NCBI RefSeq assembly: GCF_018274385.1
Contig: NZ_JAAFYZ010000034.1
Coordinates: forward strand, 1 to 63,360
DNA: 63,360 nt
Source: Catenulispora pinistramenti
GTDB lineage: Bacteria > Actinomycetota > Actinomycetes > Streptomycetales > Catenulisporaceae
Reading direction: 5' to 3'
Part shown: piece after piece, positions 44,803 through 52,900 of the stretch
How the letters are laid out: each line of letters opens with the position of its first letter
Numbering within the stretch: position 1 is the stretch's first letter
The notes under the pieces: model-generated
Seen by the model: the letters and a program-made list of their open reading frames with translations, nothing else
Database searches by the model: none
Told to the model about the DNA's origin: nothing
Made by a program: the position numbers and the translations under genes

Positions 44803-45680
44803 CCGTGGACCTGGGACGGATGGGACTGTGGGCCCCGTGGGCGCTGTGGGACGCGCACGGCGCCGGCCTCGCCGACGCCGCCGCCGAACTCGACGGGCTC
44901 GGCTTCGGCACCCTGTGGATCGGCAACGAGCCGGGCCTGTTCGCGGCGGCGGAGTCGATGCTGGCCGCGACGTCGCGGATCGCCGTCGCGACCGGGATCG
45001 CGAACATCTGGGTGCATCCGGCTGCCGTGGCGGCGGCGGCCGCCGCACAGGCCGCGGTCTCCCATCCGAACCGCCTGCTGCTCGGCGTCGGCAACGGACC
45101 GCGGGAGGCGGCCCAGTGGTGGCTGTCGCCGTACGCGCGCATGATCGCCTACTTCGACGAGCTCGACCGGCTCGGCACACCGGCCTCCGCACGGATCCTG
45201 GCCGCCGTCGGGCCGAAGATGCTGGCGCTGGCCGCCGAGCGCAGCGCCGGAGCGCACCCGTTCCTGACGACGGCGGAGCACACGCGGCAGGCGCGGCAGG
45301 CTCTCGGCCCCGGGCCGCTGCTGACCCCGGAGCTGAAGGTAGTCCTGGAACCGGCCCCGGAGCGGGCCCGGGCCACGGCGCGCGGGGCCCTCGGCTTCTA
45401 CCTCGACAAGCGGGGGTTCTCCACGAACCTGCGACGGCTCGGCTTCACGGACGCGGACCTCGGCGGTGGTGGCAGCGACCGGCTGGTCGACGCGGTCGTG
45501 GCGTGCGGCGACGCCGACCGGGTACTGCGACGCATCGCCGAGTTCCGCGACGCCGACGCGGACCACGCCGCGCTCCAGGTGACTACGGACGGCACGAACC
45601 ATCCGGAGGTCGGGCGGCGCCGGCTGCCGACGGCGGAGTACCGGGTGCTCGCCGAGGCGCTGGGGCCGGTGCCGTCGTGA
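44799..45680 (+). CDS. LLM-class flavin/F420-dependent oxidoreductase
   Basis: 293 residues from the ATG at 44799. It is a luciferase-like barrel: MGLWAPWALWDAHGAG at the N-terminus, LWIGNEPGLFAAAESML, IAVATGIANIW and LLLGVGNGPREAAQWW. The layout fits the F420-dependent TIGR03620-like group. It oxidises or reduces a small substrate in the cytoplasm. It is translationally coupled on both sides (ATGA and GTGA overlaps), placing it firmly in the PKS-NRPS operon. Length is typical. Confidence 0.85.
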   Translation: MTVDLGRMGLWAPWALWDAHGAGLADAAAELDGLGFGTLWIGNEPGLFAAAESMLAATSRIAVATGIANIWVHPAAVAAAAAAQAAVSHPNRLLLGVGNGPREAAQWWLSPYARMIAYFDELDRLGTPASARILAAVGPKMLALAAERSAGAHPFLTTAEHTRQARQALGPGPLLTPELKVVLEPAPERARATARGALGFYLDKRGFSTNLRRLGFTDADLGGGGSDRLVDAVVACGDADRVLRRIAEFRDADADHAALQVTTDGTNHPEVGRRRLPTAEYRVLAEALGPVPS

Positions 45681-46987
45681 GGAGGTTCCGGGCCGTTGTC
45701 GCGGGATACTCCGTCTCCGCGTACGGCAGCTACCTCGACTCGGTGGCCCTCGCGCTGTTCGTGTACGAGGCGAGCAAGTCGTCGCTGGCCGTTGGCGTGT
45801 ACCTGGCCCTCCGTCTGGGCAGCGGCGTCGTGAGCGGTATCACCGGCGGCCGTCTGCTGGAGCGGGTTCCGCACCGCCGGGCGATGATCGTGACGTGCCT
45901 GATCCAGGCGCTGGCGCTGTTCGGGCTCAGCGCGGCGCCGCACGGGTCGCGGGTCGCCCTGTGCTTCGTGCTGGCGGTGATCGCCGGATACGCCGGCACG
46001 CTGTTCGCGGTCTCGCTACGCAGCATGATTCCCGAGGTCGTCGGCGACGACCGGCGGGACCGGGCGAACTCGCACCTGGTGATGGGGCGGTCGCTCGCCA
46101 TGGTCGCCGGGTACGCGACGGCCGGGCTCGTCGTGGCGGACCTCGGTTTCACCGCGGCCTTCCTGATCGACGCCGCCACCTACCTCGTGTGCGCGGCGGC
46201 GGTGCTCGGGCTCCCGCGCGATGCCGGGGCCGCACCGGCCGAGCCCGCCGAAGCCGCCGGTACCGAAGCCGCCGGTATCGACGCCGGAAAGCCGAGCCGT
46301 GGTCCGCTGGCCGGCAGCCGCCTGGCCGTCGCCGCCCTGCGCGCGGTCCCGCTGCTCCTGCTGATGGTCGGCCTGCGTGCCGTGGACGCGCTCGGCTCGT
46401 CGTCGCACAACGTGGCGCTCCCCGTGTACTCGGCCACCGCGGACGCCGCGCACCCCGCCGACTTCGTCGCGCGGTTCTGGCTGTGCTGGGCCATCGGGAA
46501 CATCCTGGTGCAGCAGGCCGTGCAGCTCGGGGCCAGGCGGTACGGATTCGCCACCGGCGCCTCCGGGTTCGGCGTCGGCACCATCGTCATGTCAGCGGCC
46601 TTCATCGCCGCCTTCGCCGGGCTCGGTCTGTGGCCGACCGTCGTGATCGCGGTCGTCGCCGGGGCCGCCGACGGCTTCACCGAGGTTTCGTACACCTCCT
46701 CGCTCCAGACGCTGCCGGTCTCCGCCCGGACCCACGCGTTCGGCCTGTCGGCGACCGTCGAGAACGCGGGGTTCGGCATCGGGATGATCGTGTGCTCGGG
46801 TCTGCTCGAGCGGCTCACCCCGCTGGAGGTGGTCGGCGGTCTGCACCTGATCGCCATCGGCGTGGCGGTGGTCTTCGTCGCGACGACCCGGCGGCGGAGC
46901 ACGGCGGCGGCGGTCCCGCCGCTTGGCGGTTTGGTCCGGTCCGGCGCCTCCGGCGCGGTCCCGGCCGAAGAGGGTGCGGACGCGTGA
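45677..46987 (+). CDS. MFS transporter, probable product exporter
   Basis: 436 residues from a GTG at 45677 overlapping the previous stop. About 12 membrane segments are visible, e.g. SVALALFVYEASKSSLAVGVYLALRLGSG (pieces: SVALALFVYEASKSS and LAVGVYLALRLGSG), GLVVADLGFTAAFLIDAATY and IAVVAGAADGFTEVSY. GRLLERVPHRRAMI is the loop 2-3 motif. A Pro/Ala/Glu-rich cytoplasmic loop (about 175-205) divides two halves. The final ~35 residues are a disordered tail. It overlaps the start of the megasynthase gene, implying export of its product. Confidence 0.85.
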   Translation: MRRFRAVVAGYSVSAYGSYLDSVALALFVYEASKSSLAVGVYLALRLGSGVVSGITGGRLLERVPHRRAMIVTCLIQALALFGLSAAPHGSRVALCFVLAVIAGYAGTLFAVSLRSMIPEVVGDDRRDRANSHLVMGRSLAMVAGYATAGLVVADLGFTAAFLIDAATYLVCAAAVLGLPRDAGAAPAEPAEAAGTEAAGIDAGKPSRGPLAGSRLAVAALRAVPLLLLMVGLRAVDALGSSSHNVALPVYSATADAAHPADFVARFWLCWAIGNILVQQAVQLGARRYGFATGASGFGVGTIVMSAAFIAAFAGLGLWPTVVIAVVAGAADGFTEVSYTSSLQTLPVSARTHAFGLSATVENAGFGIGMIVCSGLLERLTPLEVVGGLHLIAIGVAVVFVATTRRRSTAAAVPPLGGLVRSGASGAVPAEEGADA

Positions 46988-49900
46988 ACCGGGCGGTCGC
47001 GATCATCGGCACGGCGTTCCGGTTCCCCGGCGCCGACACCGCCGAGCAGTTCTGGCAGACCATCCGTGATGGCGCGGTCCACATCCGCCGCTTCACCGAG
47101 GACGACTTCGCGCGCGCGGGAGTTCCCGAGCAGGACTACCGCGAACCGGACTTCGTCGGCTCCAGTGCGCTGCTGGACGGCATCGCACAGTTCGACGCCG
47201 AGTACTTTGGCATCTCGGGCAGGGAGGCCGAGGTCACCGACCCCCAGCAGCGCCTGCTGCTCGAATGCTGCCACCACGCGCTTGAGGACGCCGGGTACGC
47301 GCAGCCGCAGCCCGGCACCCGCGTCGGCGTGTACGCCAGCACCGGATACCGGCTGTACACGATGCAGAACTACCTGGCCAACAACCTCACGGTGGCCGGC
47401 TGGAGTCCCGACTGGGCATCGGGCAAGCAGGTGCAGGTGGGCAACGCGCCGGACTTCGCCGCCGCGCGCGTCGCGTTCCGGCTCGGGCTCACCGGTCCCG
47501 CCATGAGCGTGCAGACCGCGTGTTCCAGCTCCCTGGTGTCCGTCCACCTCGCTGCCCGCGCGCTGATCGCCGAGGACGCCGACCTGGCCGTCGTCGGGTC
47601 GGCGGCGCTGCACCTGCCGCAGGTGTCCGGCCACCGCCATATGCCCGGCTCGACGATCTCGCCGACCGGTGGCCTGCGGCCCTTCGACGCCGATGCGGAC
47701 GGGACGGTCGGCGGCAACGGCGTCGCGGCGGTGGTGCTCAAGCGCCTGGACGACGCGCTCGCCGCGGGGGACGCGATCCGTGCCGTGATTATCGGCAGCG
47801 ACGTCTCCAACGACGGTGCCGGCAAGCGGGGCTTCGCGGCGCCGGGTGTCGACGGCCAGCGGGAGGCGGCGGTCCGCGCGTTGCGGGACGCGGGCGTGCC
47901 CGCCGAGTCGATCGGCTACCTCGAGGCGCACGGGACCGGGACGGTCAAGGGCGATCCGATCGAATACGAGGCTCTCAGCTCGGCGTACCGGTCGTCGTCC
48001 GGCGCGACCGGGTTCTGCGAGCTCGGCACGATCAAGGGCAACATCGGCCATCTGGACGCCTGCGCCGGCCTGGCCGCCCTGATCAAGGCCGTCCTGGTCC
48101 TGGAGCACGGCGAGATCCCGCTGCTGGCCGGCCACACGCGGATCAACCCCACGATCGCAGCGGCGGACGGACCGTTCACGATCTCGCCGCGATCCCGGCC
48201 CTGGCCGCAGACCGGCGGGCCCCGTCGGGCAGCGGTCCACTCCGTTGGCATGGGAGGCACGAACGCGCACGTGATCCTCCAGGAGGCTCCGCCACCGGCC
48301 GCGCGTCGCGCAGACGCGGCGCCGGTGGCCGTGCTGCCGCTGTCCGCGCACACGGACGGCGCGCTCCGGGACGTGGCGGAGGCCTATCGCAGGGCTCTCA
48401 CCGAGTCCTCGACCGGCGACCAGTCGTCGGCGGACCGCAGCCGGTCCGCAGACGTCGTCACCACGGCCGCTCTCGGACGTCGTCATCGCCGGCACCGGCT
48501 CGTGCTGCTCGGGAGCGGCTCCGAAGACTTCGCCGGCGCCGTCGACGACTGGCTGGAACACGGCGCGACGGCTGCGCACGCCTCCGGATCGCGGTGGCTC
48601 TCCGGCAGCGTTCCCGAGGGTCCGGCGGACGCCCGCGTGACGTTCCTGTTCAGCGGACAGGGCGGCCCGCACGCGGGAATGGCGCGCGAGCTGGCCGAGC
48701 GGTTCCCCGTCTTCCGGCACGCCCTCGACGACTGCGATCAGGCCTACCGGGCGGCCGGCGGCGACTCGCTCCTTCCCGATCTCCTCGGTCTCGACAAGCC
48801 GGCGGCCCGGTGGGGCACCGACATCGCGCAACCGGCGATCTTCGCTTTCCAGACCTCCCTCGTCCGGCTCTGGGCCGACCTGGGTGTCGCACCGCATATC
48901 GTGGCCGGGCACAGCGTCGGCGAGTACGCGGCGCTGTGCGCCGCCGGGGCGCTGGACATCGCCGACGGGATGAGGCTGACCGCGGCGCGCGGCCGTCTGA
49001 TGGCGGGCACCACGCACGGCCGGATGGCAGCGGTGTTCGCCGACCGGTCGCTGGTGGAGTCCCTGGCCGTGGTCTGGCCCGGTGTCGAGCTCGCGGTCTC
49101 GAACGGCACGGCCCACCACGTGATCGCCGGGACTCCGGAGGCTGTCGCCATTGCCCTGCGCCAGTGCGACGGCGACGGCGTTCCCTGGACCGATCTCCTG
49201 GTGGACCGCGCCTTCCACTCCTCGCTGCTGGATCCGGTCCTGGCGGGTTTCGCCGCCGTCGCGCGCGGCGCGGCGTTCGGGCCCACGACGGTGCCGTTCG
49301 TGTCGGGGCTGGACGGCGTCGTGCGCCCCGCCGGGTGGACGCCGGACGCGGAGTACCTGGTCCGCCAGGCGCGGGATCCGGTCCGGTTCGACGAGGTCCT
49401 GGCCCGGCTGGGGGACGCCGGAGCCCACGGATCGGCGCTGCTGCTGGAGATCGGCCCGGACGCGGTCCTCACCGGCCTGGCCCGCCGGGCCCTGCCGGCC
49501 GGCCCGCCGGCCGTCGCATCGCAGACCCCGAAGAGGCGGCTGGACACGTTCTGGTCGGCCCTCGGCCGCCTGTGGTGCGACGGCGTCGAGGTCGACTGGG
49601 GCCGTCTGCTCGCGGACTGCCAGGGCCGACGCATCCCGCTCCCGACCTATCCGTTCCGCCGCACCCGGCACTGGGTCGGCCCGCCACCGCCAGCAGAGTT
49701 CGAACATCGGGGAAGTACCGTGCATCGTGCAGAAGACGCCGTGCTGGACCGGCTGACCGCCATCGCGGCCCGCCATCTGGGCTGCCGCCCCGCCGAGGTC
49801 GGCGCCGACCGTCCGTTCGTCGGCCTCGGCGCCGACTCGCTCCAGCTGATCGGCATGGTCAAGGACCTGGAGCACGAGTTCGGGGTCCGCATCGCGCTGC

Positions 49901-52900
49901 GCGAACTGCTGGAGGAGTTCGGGACGCCCGCGCTGGCTGCCGAGCTCGTCCGCAGCCGGCGGTCCGACCCGGACCCGGGCGGATCCGGCACGGACGGAGG
50001 AGGATCCGGCACGGGAGTGCAGATCCGCCTCCCGGCTCCCGCGCCGGCTCCGGAGGCCGCCGGGCTTCCAGTCGCGCCGGGCTCCCCGGCATCCCACGGC
50101 CCCCACGTCGTCCTCGACGCCGACTCCGGGATGACCGCCACCGCCGAGGCCTCCCAGCGCCGCCACATCGACGAGCTCACGCGACGGTTCGTCGGCCGCA
50201 TGCCGACGTCGAAGGAACTCGCGCAGCGCCACCGCCGCGTCCTCGCCGACAGCCGGGCCGTGGTCGGGTTCCGTCGGGGGAGCAAGGAGATGCTCTATCC
50301 GATCGCCGCGCAGAGCGCACACGGTTCGCGGCTCGTTGACGTCGACGGCAACTCCTACGTTGATATCACCATGGGCTTCGGCGCGCTGCTCCTGGGCCAT
50401 GAGCCGGAGCCGGTCGCCGAGGCCGTCCGCGAGCACCTGGCGCGCGGGGTCCGACTTGGCCCGCGCAGTGCGGACACCGGCGAGGTGGCCCAGCTCATCG
50501 CCGATCTGACGGGACACGAGCGGATCGCGTTCGCGGCCTCCGGCACCGAGGCGAACTCCGCGGCGCTCCGCCTGGCCAGGAACGCGACCGGTCGCGACAA
50601 GGTCGTCATGTTCAGCGGTTCCTACCACGGCCACATCGACTCGGTGCTCGGCCGGCGGGTCGGCCACGGTGCCGAGCGGGGGACCGTTCCGGTGTCGCCG
50701 GGGATTCCGCTCAGCGCGGTCGCCGAGCTCATCGTGCTCGAATACGGGAGTCCGGAGTCGCTGCAGGCGATCGAGGCGCTCGGCGAGTCCGTTGCCGCGG
50801 TCATCGTCGAACCGGTGCAGTGCCGGAATCCCCGGCTGCGGCCGATCGGATTCGTGCGGCGGCTGCGTGAGCTTACCCGGCGGCTGGGGATCGCCCTGAT
50901 CTTCGACGAGATGCTGACCGGGTTCCGGCCGCATCAGCGCGGTGCGCAGGACCTCTACGGCGTCGTGCCCGACCTTTCGACCTACGGCAAGGCGGTCGGC
51001 GGCGGCTACCCGATCGGGGTGATCGCGGGGAGCTCCGACGTCATGGACGGCGTCGACGGAGGGTTCTGGCAGTACGGCGACGACAGCGTCCCGCCGCGGG
51101 ACACCACCTTCTTCGGCGGGACCTATATGCAGCACCCGGTCTCGATGGCGGCCGCCAAGGCGGTGCTCACCCACCTGGTGGAGGAGGGGCCCGCCCTCCA
51201 GGAGGGGCTCAACGCCCGGACCGACCGGCTGGCCGGCACGCTCAACGCCTTCTTCGCCGAGCACGAGTACCCGCTCGAGCTCGACCACCACGGCTCCATG
51301 TTCCGGTTCCGACACAAGGCCGACCTGGACCTGCTGTACCACCACCTGGTGCTGCGCGGGGTCTACGTCTGGGAATGGCGCAGCTTCTACCTCTCCACGG
51401 CGCACACCGACGACGACGTCGACCGGGTTGTCGAGGCGGTGACCGGTTCGCTGACCGAGCTCCGCGACGCGGGGTTCTTCCCGTCCTCGAAGGTCCACGC
51501 CGCGCCGCGCCGGGCGGCACCGGCGGAGCAGCTGCGCCGGGCACCCGATTTCAGCGTGTACTTCTTCGGCAGCCATCGCCGCCAGGACAGCGCCCGCGAC
51601 GAGTACGCGCTGCTGACGGAGACCGTCCGGTTCGCCGACGACCACGGCTTCCACGCCGCCTGGCTCCCCGAGCGGCACTTCCACGAGTTCGGCGCGCTGT
51701 TCCCCAGCCCGTCGGTGCTGGCCTCGGCGCTCTCCCAGCAGACCAGCCGGATCAGGCTGAACGCCGGCTCGGTCGTGCTGCCGCTGCACGACCCGATCCG
51801 CGTCGCCGAGGAATGGTCGGTGGTCGACAACCTGTCCGGCGGCCGGGTGTCGATCGGCTGTGCGAGCGGTTGGCACTCCGACGACTTCGCCCTGTATCCG
51901 GACCGGTTCCAGGGACGCCGGGAACTGACGATGGAATACGTCGGGCAGCTGCGCACCCTGTGGAGCGGAGGCTCGCTGACCCGCCTTACGGGCAACGGCT
52001 CGGAGCTCGAGGTGCGGCTGCATCCCCGGCCGGTCCAGGACCTGCCCCCGATGTTCCTGGCCACCGGCGGCGACCGGGACTCCTTCGAGCGGGCCGCCCG
52101 CAACGACCTCGGCGTCGTCACGAATCTGGCGAGGCAGTCGCTCGAGGAGCTCGCCGAGAACATCGGGCACTACCGGAAGATCCGCGGCGAAGCCGGCCTG
52201 GATCCGGAGGCCGGCCGGGTAGCGGTGCTGCTCCACACCTATCTCGCCGACGATCACGACCGGGCGCGCTCGGAGGCTTTCGGGCCGATGGGCGAGTACC
52301 TGCGCTCGTCGCTGTTCATGCGGTCTTCGGCGCCCGCGACCGGCGCGATCGACAGCGGATCGCTCCCGGACGAGGACTTGGACTACCTCTTCGGGGAGGC
52401 TTATGCCCGGTACTGCGATGATCGGGCATTGATCGGTTCACCGGAGAGCTGCGCCGGGATGGTCGACAAGCTCCGCGCAGCGGGCGTCGACGAACTCGCG
52501 GCCCTGGTCGACTTCGGCATGACGCCCGAACGGCTGCGGTCGAGCATGGCGCTGCTGGCAGAGCTGCGGCTGCGGTTTCACCCGGAGACGGAACCGGCCG
52601 GCCCCGTCGTTCCGGCGGTCGAAGCCGCCACGCAGCCCGCGACGGCGGTACCGGTCACCCGCACGGCACCGGCCACCGCGATCCAGCGCCGGCTCTGGCG
52701 AGCCTGTCAGCTCACCGAGTCGAGCGCGTACCAGGAGGTGCAGGCGGCACGGTTCGACGGCCTCCTCGACGCGGCCGCACTGCGCACCGCCGTCAGGATG
52801 CTGATCACCCGCCACGACGGCCTGCGCACGGTGTTCCGCGCGGACAATCAGGACGGCGGGCTTCAGCAGTACATCCGTCCCGATCCGCAGGTCGACCTGC

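Noticed and set aside
46180-52257. A 2025-codon open frame on the minus strand
   Set aside because: It lies exactly opposite the PKS-NRPS gene, shows no domain motifs and is rich in Gly, Arg, Val and Asp; it is the usual antisense artefact of high-GC coding DNA.
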